Origin: Pedobacter endophyticus
Lineage (GTDB): Bacteria > Bacteroidota > Bacteroidia > Sphingobacteriales > Sphingobacteriaceae
Length of the DNA stretch: 64,000 nt
Direction of reading: 5' to 3'
Assembly (NCBI RefSeq): GCF_015679185.1
Contig: NZ_CP064939.1
Location: 4,774,001-4,838,000, forward strand
The translations under genes were made by a program, and so were the position numbers. Shown piece by piece: positions 51,446 through 60,755 of this stretch (positions are counted from its first letter, which is position 1; each line of letters opens with the position of its first letter). The notes under the pieces are model-generated. The model saw nothing but the letters and a program-made list of their open reading frames with translations. It searched no databases and was not told the DNA's origin.

Positions 51446-53692
51446 CTAACGACTTAACGTATCTACTGTATTTACTAAAGTATCGGTGATAATATTGCCC
51501 AAACTATCCATCTTCTGCTCAATTCGTATTTCCTTGCGGATTTGTTGTTTGTTTTCGCCGGGAATTGCCTTAACAGCAATATAAGGAGCAATTACCAACG
51601 AAACAATAGACATTACTTTAATTAAGATGTTCATTGATGGGCCCGAAGTGTCTTTAAACGGATCGCCAACAGTGTCGCCAGTAACCGATGCCTTATGCGG
51701 CTCTGATTTCTTGTAAAACATTTCACCGTTAATATTCACTCCCTGCTCGAAAGATTTTTTTGCATTATCCCACGCACCACCGGCATTGCTTTGAAAAATC
51801 CCCATTAAAACACCGGCAACGGTTACACCAGCCAATAAGCCGCCAAGTACTTCGGGGCCAAAGGTAAAGCCAACAATAATGGGCGTAATTAAGGCGATTG
51901 CGCCGGGCATCATCATTTCGCGGATGGATGCCTTGGTAGAAATGGCCACACACTTTTCGTATTCTGGCTTCGCCTTGTATTCCATAATACCCGGAATATC
52001 GCGAAACTGACGACGAACTTCTTGTACCATATCCATCGCTGCCTTGCCTACCGCCTGAATACAAAGTGCGGAGAAAATGAAAGGAATCATTCCGCCGACA
52101 AATAAACCGGCCAAAACGGGTGCTTTATAAATATCAATGGCCGTAATGCCTGCAATCCCCACAAACGCAGCGAACAAAGCTAAGGATGTTAAAGCGGCAG
52201 AGGCGATAGCGAAGCCTTTTCCGGTTGCAGCTGTGGTGTTACCAACAGCATCCAAATTATCAGTACGCTCACGAACTTCCGGTGGCAACTGGCTCATTTC
52301 GGCAATGCCGCCGGCATTATCTGCAATAGGGCCAAAAGCATCAATAGCAAGTTGCATCGCGGTGGTTGCCATCATCCCGGCTGCGGCGATCGCTACTCCG
52401 TAAAGGCCCGCAAAGTGATAAGACGTCATAATTCCGCCCGCTAAAACCAAGATCGGAATAACGGTCGATTTCATGCCGACAGACAATCCTGCGATGATAT
52501 TTGTAGCATGCCCTGTAGACGACTGTTGAATGATCGAGTTAACCGGGCGTTTTCCCATTGCGGTAAAATATTCGGTAACAATGCTCATAATGGTACCGAC
52601 AACCAAGCCAACAATGATGGCATAAAACACATTCATGCTCGAAAATTCGTAACCACGCAGGCTCAGGGTTTCGGGCAACATCCATTTCACAATAAAAAAT
52701 GACGCAACAGCCGTGATAATAATGGAAGACCAATTTCCGAGGTTCAGTGCATTTTGAACGTTAGATTTTTCATCTTTTATGGTTACAAACCAGGTTCCAA
52801 CAATAGAAAAGAGGATGCCCAATCCACAGATTACCATCGGCAACAAAATTGGCGACATGCCGCCAAAGCGATCGGTAACCGTAATTTCTTGTCCCAAAAC
52901 CATTGTCGCCAGAATTGTGGCTACATATGAGCCAAACAAATCGGCACCCATGCCAGCAACGTCGCCCACATTGTCGCCAACGTTATCGGCAATGGTGGCG
53001 GGGTTACGAACGTCATCCTCAGGGATTCCGGCTTCCACTTTTCCCACCAAATCGGCGCCTACATCAGCCGCTTTAGTATAAATCCCTCCGCCAACGCGGG
53101 CGAATAATGCAATCGACTCCGCACCGAGCGAAAATCCGGTTAAAACTTCGATTGCGGTTCTCATTTCCGTGCTATTGGCATTGGTTACATGGAACAACTG
53201 CAAAAAAACGATGAACAAGCCACCCAAACCCAAAACGGCTAAACCGGCAACGCCCAAACCCATCACCGTACCCCCAGTGAAAGAAACTTTCAAGGCTTGC
53301 TTTAAGCTCGTTCTGGCGGCCTGCGTGGTTCTAACATTTGCTTTCGTAGCCGATTTCATGCCGATGTATCCAGCCGTGGCCGAAAACACAGCACCAATAA
53401 TAAAGGAGATCGAAATAATCCAACTCGAATGCATTGGTACGCCCTTGATTTCGGTAATGCTACCCGAATAGGCCAGCAGTGCTGCAGTAAAAATGGCGAA
53501 AATGCTCAGCACCCGCCATTCTGCCTTTAAAAATGCCATTGCCCCATCGGCAATATAGCCTGCAAGCTCCTGCATGTTCTTATCGCCAGCATCTTGCTTG
53601 TTTACCCAGGCACTTTTAAATAGCATTACAATAATGCCTATAAGCCCGAGCGCCGGAATACAGTAAATTAAATTGTTTTCTAGAAAGTTCAT
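51446..53692 (-). CDS. hppA: Membrane-bound pyrophosphatase
   Basis: This 748-residue protein has about 16 helices and the pyrophosphate site EAGIPEDDVRNPATIADNVG with repeated DNVGDVAGMGADL. The stretch GNTTAATGKGFAI (near residue 480) has an alanine where potassium-independent enzymes have lysine, so it should be potassium-dependent. It pumps protons or sodium out on hydrolysis of pyrophosphate. Which ion is pumped cannot be read with confidence. It stands alone next to the hairpin array. Confidence 0.96.
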   Translation of the reverse strand: MNFLENNLIYCIPALGLIGIIVMLFKSAWVNKQDAGDKNMQELAGYIADGAMAFLKAEWRVLSIFAIFTAALLAYSGSITEIKGVPMHSSWIISISFIIGAVFSATAGYIGMKSATKANVRTTQAARTSLKQALKVSFTGGTVMGLGVAGLAVLGLGGLFIVFLQLFHVTNANSTEMRTAIEVLTGFSLGAESIALFARVGGGIYTKAADVGADLVGKVEAGIPEDDVRNPATIADNVGDNVGDVAGMGADLFGSYVATILATMVLGQEITVTDRFGGMSPILLPMVICGLGILFSIVGTWFVTIKDEKSNVQNALNLGNWSSIIITAVASFFIVKWMLPETLSLRGYEFSSMNVFYAIIVGLVVGTIMSIVTEYFTAMGKRPVNSIIQQSSTGHATNIIAGLSVGMKSTVIPILVLAGGIMTSYHFAGLYGVAIAAAGMMATTAMQLAIDAFGPIADNAGGIAEMSQLPPEVRERTDNLDAVGNTTAATGKGFAIASAALTSLALFAAFVGIAGITAIDIYKAPVLAGLFVGGMIPFIFSALCIQAVGKAAMDMVQEVRRQFRDIPGIMEYKAKPEYEKCVAISTKASIREMMMPGAIALITPIIVGFTFGPEVLGGLLAGVTVAGVLMGIFQSNAGGAWDNAKKSFEQGVNINGEMFYKKSEPHKASVTGDTVGDPFKDTSGPSMNILIKVMSIVSLVIAPYIAVKAIPGENKQQIRKEIRIEQKMDSLGNIITDTLVNTVDTLSR

Positions 53693-53700
53693 GATTAATA

Positions 53701-54130
53701 TTTGGTTATTGGTTGATTAGTTTAGTGGTTCATTGGTTATTGGTTCACTGGTCTCAGTCATCGGATGAATACCTGGCACGCTTACTATATTCATCCGATG
53801 ACTATTTGGTTATTGGTTCATTGGTCATTAGTTCACTGGTCTCAGTCATCGGATGAATCCCTGGCACGCTTACTATTTCATCCGATGACTATTTGGTTAT
53901 TGGTTCATTGGTCATTGGTTCACTAGTCTCAGTCATCGGATGAATACCTGGCACGCTTACTATATTCATCCGATGACTATTCGGTTCATTGGTCATTGGT
54001 TCACTGGTCTCAGTCATCGGATGAATACCTGGCACGCTTACTATATTCATCCGATGACTATTTGCTCATTGGTTCACTGCCAACTGCCAACCGTCAACTG
54101 AAAATCGAAAACTTCCAACTGAAAATTGTA
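53701..54130. repeat. Array of four hairpin units with ggttca/ggtcat spacers
   Basis: Four hairpins with arms AGTCATCGGATGAATA and TATTCATCCGATGACT lie at 53756-53803, 53844-53890, 53931-53978 and 54012-54059, with starts 88, 87 and 81 bp apart. The loop is nearly constant, CCTGGCACGCTTACTA. Spacers are made of ttggtt/ggttca/ggtcat words at 7-8 bp spacing. Beyond the last hairpin, 54070-54130 has caactg words. The rest of the gap to 54301 is AT-rich with no gene. The array lies between divergent genes (hppA and a permease), so it does not act as a terminator. Confidence 0.93.
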
Positions 54131-54301
54131 GCAATCGTTTCGTAAGCAATATAATAATTTTATTTCCTTATGATTAAAAATTTAACAACAGCGAGGAATA
54201 ATTTTCGACTCATTAAAATAATACAATCAAACAGGTTCGGTTTTCTTTTTTTTAAATAAATTAGCCACCAACTAAAACTCACAAACCAAACAAAACTAAA
54301 A

Positions 54302-55747
54302 ATGGAGAAACAACAGGGAAATGAACCACTGAAGAGAAAGTTAGGCCTTTTTGATGCTGCAATGCTGGTAATGGGTTCGATGATTGGAAGCGGTATTTTT
54401 ATTGTGAGTGCCGATATTATGAGGAACCTGGGCTCCGGTTATTGGTTAATTGTGGTTTGGGTAATAACCGGGGTAATGACGGTTGCTGCGGCAATTTCTT
54501 ATGGAGAGCTTTCTGCCATGTTTCCAAAAGCGGGCGGTCAATACACGTATTTAAAAGAGATTTTTGGTAAAATGATGGGTTTTTTGTACGGTTGGGGTCT
54601 GTTCACCGTAATTCAGACTGGTACAATTGCCGCGGTTGCAGTAGCTTTCGGTAAGTTTACTGCTTATCTTATACCAACCTTAAACGATGCAGCACCAATT
54701 TTTCAGAGCGGTGGCTACAAAATAACCTGGATCCAGATTTTGGCCATTGGCGTAATTTTGCTGTTAACTTACATTAATACCAAAGGCGTTGAAAGCGGTA
54801 AAATTCTCCAAAATGTATTCACCGGGTCCAAAATTGTTGCTTTAATTGGTTTGATCATATTGGGATTCCTTTTGGTTAAAAACAGCTTTTGGTCTGAAAA
54901 CATGGGGTTTGGTTGGAATGCTTTTAGCAACCTTAAAACCGACTCGGGTGGAAATCTGACGAAATTTGGATGGGAATCTATTTCCGGAATGACTATAATG
55001 GGGGGAATTGCAGCGGCAATGGTAGGTTCAGTGTTTTCGAGTGTGGCTTGGGAGAACGTAACCTTTGTTTCTGGTGAAATTGAAAATCCGAAGAAAAACG
55101 TTGTTCGTTCGATGGTTTTAGGTACCTCAGCAGTAATGGTTCTTTATTTATTAGTCAATTTCATTTACCTCAATACACTGGGTAGAGACGGTATTGCGTT
55201 TGCTGCCAACGATAGGGTAGCCGTGGCGGCCTCCGAGCAGATTTTCGGTAGTGGCATCGGCACGATTGTAATGGCGGTGCTGGTAATGATCTCTACCTTC
55301 GGCTGCGTTAACGGCATTGTGCTCGCTGGTGCAAGGGTGTTCCAAACCATGGCGAAAGACGGCATGTTTTTTAAAGCAGCCCTTCAAAACAATAAAAATG
55401 GCGTTCCCGAAAAATCGCTTTGGATGCAAGGCATTTGGGCCTCAGTTTTATGCCTGAGTGGTCAATATGGTAATCTTTTAGATATGATCTCTTTTGTAAT
55501 TGTGCTGTTCTACATGATCACCGTTTTCGGAGTGATTTATTTGAGATTCAAAAAGCCAGATCTAGAAAGACCCTACAAAACATGGTTATATCCAGTTACG
55601 CCAGTTATTTACCTGCTAATTGGTGCCGCATTTTGTATTTTGCTGCTTATTTATAAACAACAATACACCTGGCCGGGGCTTTTAATCGTACTATTGGGCG
55701 TTCCGGTTTATTTCCTGATTAACAGGAAAACAGTTCCACAATCTTAA
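54302..55747 (+). CDS. APC-family amino acid permease (LAT-like)
   Basis: This 481-residue permease has 12 helices, AAMLVMGSMIGSGIFIVSAD in helix 1 and an AMVGSVFSSVAWENVTFVSGE segment in helix 6. It differs from the other two APC permeases in the window, being closer to the amino acid exchanger branch. Substrate unknown. The hairpin array is upstream, beginning about 240 bp before the ATG. No terminator was seen after it. Confidence 0.93.
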   Translation: MEKQQGNEPLKRKLGLFDAAMLVMGSMIGSGIFIVSADIMRNLGSGYWLIVVWVITGVMTVAAAISYGELSAMFPKAGGQYTYLKEIFGKMMGFLYGWGLFTVIQTGTIAAVAVAFGKFTAYLIPTLNDAAPIFQSGGYKITWIQILAIGVILLLTYINTKGVESGKILQNVFTGSKIVALIGLIILGFLLVKNSFWSENMGFGWNAFSNLKTDSGGNLTKFGWESISGMTIMGGIAAAMVGSVFSSVAWENVTFVSGEIENPKKNVVRSMVLGTSAVMVLYLLVNFIYLNTLGRDGIAFAANDRVAVAASEQIFGSGIGTIVMAVLVMISTFGCVNGIVLAGARVFQTMAKDGMFFKAALQNNKNGVPEKSLWMQGIWASVLCLSGQYGNLLDMISFVIVLFYMITVFGVIYLRFKKPDLERPYKTWLYPVTPVIYLLIGAAFCILLLIYKQQYTWPGLLIVLLGVPVYFLINRKTVPQS

Positions 55748-56334
55748 TTTAAAACGGTTTTTAAATTTTTTTGAAAGCACGGTTGCTGCTTTTTATTGGT
55801 GCAATGAACGGACAGATTCTTCGCGATGCTCAGAATGACATTCTATCTAAGCTGTCATCCTGGGTGTTAATTTTCAGGAAAAAATCAATATAAGTGACGT
55901 CGTTTTTTCAAAGAATGCTCTTAAGAAAGGTCGTCATTTCGAGCGCAGCCGAGAACCACGAAGTGCTCAGCGAAGCTAAATCTCTACCCAGGGTTTAAAG
56001 ACTTCTCCTCCAAGGAGAGCTCCTATGGAGCACTTCGGTCGAAAGGACGATTTTATGATGTTTACAGAAAAAGTCAATAGTAGGCACGAAGGATCCCCAA
56101 GGCTAAGAAGCCGCTGCTTAAAAAAAAGCACAGGCCCTACTTTTAGCATCCCAGTCTAACTGTCGGTTTTATGCCGACGACGAACAGGCTCTTCGCGATG
56201 TTCAGAGTGACAGACTTTTAAATTATACTATTCCATTCATTGCCGTCGGTTTTACCGACGGCGTTTTGTCAAGCTTATTTTAATCTTGAAAATCAAAACC
56301 TTATAATAAATGTATTTGTGTATTTTTGCAGCAA
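55748..56334. other. Repeat-rich gap upstream of the radical SAM gene
   Basis: No gene is supported. It holds two imperfect 28-bp direct repeats (55813-55840 and 56185-56212, centred on CTTCGCGATG and AGTGACA/AATGACA), a GGTCGTCATTTCG word near 55941, and a hairpin GCCGTCGG/CCGACGGC at 56242-56262. The hairpin is followed by GTTTTG and may serve as a weak terminator in the + direction. Confidence 0.6.
56321..56328 (+). promoter_or_regulatory. -7 box abutting the radical SAM start
   Basis: TATTTTTG fits TAnnTTTG and ends 6 bp before the ATG at 56335. Confidence 0.5.
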
Positions 56335-57282
56335 ATGGGAACACAGGTAGATTTAGGAATAAAGGGATATAAAAATTACGGCACACACTTGCGAGAGAAA
56401 TACAATGGTCAGCGGGTGTTTAAGGTAATTGTTGACGGCGGATTTACCTGTCCAAATCGTGATGGCAGCAAAGGTTACGGTGGCTGTACCTATTGTAACG
56501 TCGATTCGTTTACGCCCGAGCCCTCGCGAAAGATGCCCACCATTAAAGCGCAATTGGAGGAAGGAATTAAACGGGCGGTTAATGGCTACAGGGCCGATAA
56601 GTTTATCGTTTATTTTCAGCCCAATACCAACACCTATGCGCCTACGCATTATTTAAAAATGATGTATGATGAGGCGCTATCTGTAAATACCGAAAATATT
56701 GTGGGCTTTGCCGTTGGAACCCGGCCAGATTGCATTGACGCCGAAAAGGTAGCCTTATTAGAAAGCTATACCGATCGCTTTGATGTGGATTTAGAAATGG
56801 GCATGGAATCGATATACGACGAAACACTCGAGCAAATTAACCGGGGCTGCAGCCACGGCGAATTTGTAAAGGCTGTTGAGCTGTTGGAAAATAGTAAGCT
56901 CGATCTTTGTGTGCATACCATTTTTGGCTTTCCCTGGGAAACCAGAGCGCAAATGCATGGATATATCCACGAAATTAACCGCTTTCCACAAATCAAGTTT
57001 GTAAAATTCCACCATTTGCACGTTGTAGAAGGATCCATTATGGGAGCGAAGTATAAAAAAGAACCCTTCAAATTATTTACTTTAGAAGAATATACTGATC
57101 TGCTTTGCGAATTGATTCCGATGCTTCGGCCAGATATCGTTATTCAACGCCTTTTTGGTATTTCGGACTGGGATTTACTAATTGCACCCAATTGGGGCCT
57201 GAATAAATCGGCAATACAAACCTACATTGACAAAGAAATAGAAAAAAGGGGAGTAGTTCAGGGTTCTGACTACATCGGCTAA
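56335..57282 (+). CDS. YhcC-type (TIGR01212) radical SAM protein
   Basis: This 315-residue protein has the cluster-binding cysteines C39, C51 and C54 in FTCPNRDGSKGYGGCTYC, the wide CX11CX2C spacing of the TIGR01212/YhcC group instead of the CX3CX2C of most radical SAM enzymes. The ATG at 56335 is preferred to an in-frame TTG nine bases upstream. The reaction is not established for the family. A GGG-like VVDGG and an FGFPWET segment fit the barrel. A terminator follows. Confidence 0.9.
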   Translation: MGTQVDLGIKGYKNYGTHLREKYNGQRVFKVIVDGGFTCPNRDGSKGYGGCTYCNVDSFTPEPSRKMPTIKAQLEEGIKRAVNGYRADKFIVYFQPNTNTYAPTHYLKMMYDEALSVNTENIVGFAVGTRPDCIDAEKVALLESYTDRFDVDLEMGMESIYDETLEQINRGCSHGEFVKAVELLENSKLDLCVHTIFGFPWETRAQMHGYIHEINRFPQIKFVKFHHLHVVEGSIMGAKYKKEPFKLFTLEEYTDLLCELIPMLRPDIVIQRLFGISDWDLLIAPNWGLNKSAIQTYIDKEIEKRGVVQGSDYIG

Positions 57283-57310
57283 AAACTTATTTTTTATAGA
57301 AAATATTCGA

Positions 57311-57339
57311 AAACCAGTCAATTTTTGGCTGGTTTTTTT
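57311..57339 (+). terminator. Terminator after the radical SAM gene
   Basis: AAACCAG (57311-57317) pairs with CTGGTTT (57329-57335), followed by a T run to 57339. Confidence 0.78.
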
Positions 57340-57627
57340 GTTTTTACTGACTTTAAAAGCCAAATCCATACAATTTTTAGGTAAAATCATATAATTACGT
57401 CAAAAAATGTGATTTTAAATTTGTCAAAATCCGCTGTGTTTTGTGTATCTTTTTTGTGCTATTTTCATTTTTAAGACTTTATTTTGTTTCGTTTTACAAA
57501 AATTTAGCTTTTTGATTAAAATATTTCAAGTTTTTGGTGTAAAAATTACAATATCTCGTATTTTTATAAAAATTATTTGTGAATAATTGAATATTTAAAT
57601 AATAACAAACAAATTAACCTAAAAGCT
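57340..57627. other. AT-rich leader region of amtB
   Basis: No gene is supported. The stretch is very AT-rich with long T runs. No sigma-54 -24/-12 pair (GG...GC) is visible, so nitrogen control by the usual NtrC route is not supported by this region. A precise promoter cannot be placed. Confidence 0.55.
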
Positions 57628-59028
57628 ATGAGTAAATTTTCCATTAAACAGTTTGCACCTTTTGCGGTTCTGATGATCGTCGCAATTCTTGCATTATTCG
57701 TTCCCCTTGCGTCAGATTTTGCCGGAGAATATAATGGAGCCGATGTAACCTTTATTATTATTGCTGCGGCATTTGTATTTTTAATGACACCTGGCCTGGC
57801 CTTCTTTTATGGCGGTATGGTTCACCGTAAAAACGTGCTTTCAACCATGATCAAAAGTGTGGTAGCAGCGGGTATAATTACGGTGTTGTGGACAGTGGTT
57901 GGCTTTAGTTTGGCATTCGGCGATACAATCGGTGGTTTTATCGGCAATCCTTCTACGTTTTTGTTCTTCAAAGGCGTAAACTCTGGTGCACCACATTTAC
58001 AAGGCGGTGCAGATTTGACCATTCCGCTTTCATTATTTGCCGTATTCCAGCTTATGTTCGCCATCATTACCCCAGGTTTGGTGGTTGGTGCTGTTGCTGA
58101 ACGTATCAGGTTTACATCTTACATTTTATTTATCGTTTTATTTGCGGTATTTGTTTATTCGCCATTAGCGCACTGGACCTGGCACCCACAAGGTTTCTTG
58201 TTAAAAATGGGCGTATTAGATTTTGCGGGTGGTACGGTAGTTCACATTTCTGCAGGTATGGCCGCTTTGGCAGGTGCCTTAGTTTTAAAAAGAAGAAAAT
58301 CGCACTTAGAGCATAAAGAAGTTCCACCAGCAAATATTCCTTATGTATTAATTGGTACAGGTTTATTATGGTTCGGTTGGTTCGGTTTTAACGCAGGCTC
58401 TGCATTAAGCGCAGGTAGCCTGGCTGTTTCAGCGTTTTTAACAACCAATACCGCTGCGGGCGCTGCAGGTTTATCGTGGATGTTTTTCGATGTTGCAAGA
58501 GGCAAAAAGCCGTCAGTTTTAGGTTTTTGTATCGGTGCTGTAGTTGGCTTGGTAGCCATTACCCCAGGTGCCGGTTTCGTAAGCATTCCGTCGAGTATTT
58601 TTATCGGTGCAATTGCTGCCGTTATTTCAAACCTTGCAGTTGGGTGGAAGCAAAAAACCAGCCTTGATGATACTTTAGACGTATTTCCTTGCCACGGTGT
58701 AGGCGGTATAGTTGGGATGTTGTTAACCGGCGTTTTTGCTACTAAAACAGTAAATGCGGCAGGTGCTGATGGCTTATTCTACGGCAATCCGGAATTTTTT
58801 ATCACCCAGTTAAAAGGCGCACTGATCGTAATTGCATTCAGTTTCGTAGTATCCTTTATTATTTTCAAATTCATCAATCTTATTCAGCCAATCCGCGTAT
58901 CAGAAGAAGAAGAAGAAATGGGTCTTGATGCTTCTCAACACAACGAGAAATACACCCAGGGAACATTACTGGTAGAAGAAAAAGCAATTTATATCGAAAG
59001 CCATAGCCCGCTAACCGAGGCAGTTTAA
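57628..59028 (+). CDS. amtB: AmtB-type ammonium transporter
   Basis: This 466-residue protein has 11-12 helices. The twin histidines of the ammonium pore are H206 (GGTVVHISAG) and H356 (FPCHGVGGIVG), and the conserved aspartate D199 lies in LDFAGGTVV. It passes ammonia/ammonium across the inner membrane. Unlike many bacteria there is no glnK gene beside it; instead an outer-membrane barrel gene starts 40 bp downstream and is probably co-transcribed. The N-terminal helix may act as a signal sequence. Confidence 0.96.
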   Translation: MSKFSIKQFAPFAVLMIVAILALFVPLASDFAGEYNGADVTFIIIAAAFVFLMTPGLAFFYGGMVHRKNVLSTMIKSVVAAGIITVLWTVVGFSLAFGDTIGGFIGNPSTFLFFKGVNSGAPHLQGGADLTIPLSLFAVFQLMFAIITPGLVVGAVAERIRFTSYILFIVLFAVFVYSPLAHWTWHPQGFLLKMGVLDFAGGTVVHISAGMAALAGALVLKRRKSHLEHKEVPPANIPYVLIGTGLLWFGWFGFNAGSALSAGSLAVSAFLTTNTAAGAAGLSWMFFDVARGKKPSVLGFCIGAVVGLVAITPGAGFVSIPSSIFIGAIAAVISNLAVGWKQKTSLDDTLDVFPCHGVGGIVGMLLTGVFATKTVNAAGADGLFYGNPEFFITQLKGALIVIAFSFVVSFIIFKFINLIQPIRVSEEEEEMGLDASQHNEKYTQGTLLVEEKAIYIESHSPLTEAV

Positions 59029-59068
59029 AACTCAAAAATCACATATCTAAACCTTATTCAGCTCAAAC

Positions 59069-60085
59069 ATGAAGAAATTTTTAACCGCTATTTTTACAAT
59101 GGCAAGCACGACGTGTGCCCTCGCTCAAGAGACACCAACATCACCACTTGAAATATCAGGGTCGGTTGATACTTATTTTAAATACGATTTTGCCAAGCAA
59201 CCTAATATCGGAACTTCATTTGCATCAGATCATAACTCAGTTTCGTTAGGAATGATTGATTTGGCATTGAAAAAGAAAACGGGTAAAGCCTCATTTGTTG
59301 GAGAACTGTCTTTTGGTCCTAGAGGGCAAACACAGTCTCTTTTAGACGCTTCTGATGATGGTTCGTCGTTTCACATTCAAAATTTATACGTAAATTACGA
59401 TTTTACAGATCAGTTTTCGATGACTGCCGGTTATATGGGTACATTTATCGGTTATGAGGTAATTTCGCCAGTTGGCAATTTCAACTATTCAACTTCGTAT
59501 CTTTTTACTAACGGACCGTTCCAAAATGCAGGTATTAAAGCAACTTATAAATTCAGCGATAAGGTGAGTTTAATGGCGGGTTTATTTAACGATTGGAATG
59601 TGTACTCGGCAACAAGAGGTGTTTCGGCAATAGGTGGGCAGTTAATGGTATCGCCTGTTGAAGGTTGGACCGCTTACCTTAATGTACTTTCGGGGGCTGG
59701 TGCAGGTGGTTATGGAACCATCGAAGATTTAACCACTTCGTATCAAATTACCGAAAAATTTAAATTGGGCTTAAATGCGGCCAACTACGATCTAAACGAT
59801 GATGATGGTGGTTATGCCGGTGTTGCTTTATATCCTCAATATGCTTTTACCAGTGCGGTAGCATTGGGTTTAAGAGGCGAGTACTTTAAATACAAAGATG
59901 TTGCTGGTTTTGAAGGAGATAAATATACTTCGGTAACCTTAACTGCAAACATTAAATCGGGTGGTTTAACATTTATTCCAGAGGTAAGATTAGACCATAA
60001 TGGTGCTAAACCTTTTGCAAAGGAAAATGGAATGGCTGCTCCAAACGCAGGGCAGTTCTCGCTAGCCGCAGTGTACGCTTTTTAA
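59069..60085 (+). CDS. Outer-membrane beta-barrel porin (BBP2/OmpL-like) paired with amtB
   Basis: This 338-residue protein has a signal peptide (ending CALAQ) and a beta-barrel pattern ending in SLAAVYAF (terminal F). It resembles beta-barrel porin-2 proteins with GSVDTYFKYDF at the mature start and an AGYMGTFIGYEVISP segment. It begins 40 bp after amtB and a strong terminator follows, so the two form a transcription unit. A role as the outer-membrane channel for ammonium or a small nitrogen compound is inferred from this pairing. Confidence 0.82.
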   Translation: MKKFLTAIFTMASTTCALAQETPTSPLEISGSVDTYFKYDFAKQPNIGTSFASDHNSVSLGMIDLALKKKTGKASFVGELSFGPRGQTQSLLDASDDGSSFHIQNLYVNYDFTDQFSMTAGYMGTFIGYEVISPVGNFNYSTSYLFTNGPFQNAGIKATYKFSDKVSLMAGLFNDWNVYSATRGVSAIGGQLMVSPVEGWTAYLNVLSGAGAGGYGTIEDLTTSYQITEKFKLGLNAANYDLNDDDGGYAGVALYPQYAFTSAVALGLRGEYFKYKDVAGFEGDKYTSVTLTANIKSGGLTFIPEVRLDHNGAKPFAKENGMAAPNAGQFSLAAVYAF

Positions 60086-60104
60086 AGAAATATTTTTTTT
60101 GCAG

Positions 60105-60135
60105 GCCGCCAGCAAACTTAAACTGGCGGCTTTTT
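60105..60135 (+). terminator. Terminator after amtB-porin unit
   Basis: GCCGCCAG (60105-60112) pairs with CTGGCGGC (60123-60130), followed by TTTTT. Confidence 0.9.
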
Positions 60136-60173
60136 ATTACCTTTATTTTTGCTTTAACAATTAACCTGCTAAA

Positions 60174-60755
60174 ATGAAATACATTTTACTTATCATCCTG
60201 AGTGCTTTTTCCATGCAACTCTTTGCCCAACAGAAACAGTTTGCGAAAGGTGATAATGGCAAGTTTATTTATTATAAGGTTGTTGATTCGCAAGCCGTAA
60301 ACAAGGCAACGCTGCAAAAAAGAGCACTCCATTTTGTTAACGATTTTTACAAAAAGCAAATGAAGCTCGTTGGCCAAACCGACAGCTCAGTTTTTGCTTC
60401 GGGGAAGTTGATTATTGATAAAACAGTTTTGGTAATTGGCCATCCGAGTGGAGAGGTGAAATACAATTTTATGCTTCAAACGAGGGATGGAAAATACCGG
60501 TATTGGCTTACCGATTTTGAGTTTATACCGTACAAACGCGATCGTTACGGAAATTTTACCGCATCAACCACTGTAAGCACGCCGCTGGAAACCGCAAAGG
60601 GCAAACTCAATGCCGGCGAGTGGAAGGCCATTCAGGCAAGTGCTTACGATAAGGCGGTTACATTCGGCGAATCATTTGAAAAGTATTTGGCTACAGATAT
60701 TACTGTAAAGTTGCAGCCTAAAAGTCCGGAGGTTATTTCAACCAAAGAGTGGTAA
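60174..60755 (+). CDS. DUF4468-like secreted protein
   Basis: This 193-residue protein has a signal peptide (ending LFAQ). The rest (YYKVVDSQAVNKATLQKRALHF near the start, then GYNFMLQTRDGKYRYWLTDFEF-type strands) resembles DUF4468 proteins with a TBP-like fold. The role of this domain is unknown. Between the hairpin terminator and the ATG is TACCTTTA, a weak -7 box. It is likely monocistronic. Confidence 0.72.
   Translation: MKYILLIILSAFSMQLFAQQKQFAKGDNGKFIYYKVVDSQAVNKATLQKRALHFVNDFYKKQMKLVGQTDSSVFASGKLIIDKTVLVIGHPSGEVKYNFMLQTRDGKYRYWLTDFEFIPYKRDRYGNFTASTTVSTPLETAKGKLNAGEWKAIQASAYDKAVTFGESFEKYLATDITVKLQPKSPEVISTKEW

Noticed and set aside
53756..54059. Possible CRISPR array: four regular repeats separated by about 40-bp spacers
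   Set aside because: The spacers are near-identical to one another, the repeats are 47-48 bp hairpins found alone elsewhere, and no cas gene lies in the window.
57340..57627. Sigma-54 promoter for amtB
   Set aside because: No GG-N10-GC pair with the right bases was found in the AT-rich leader.
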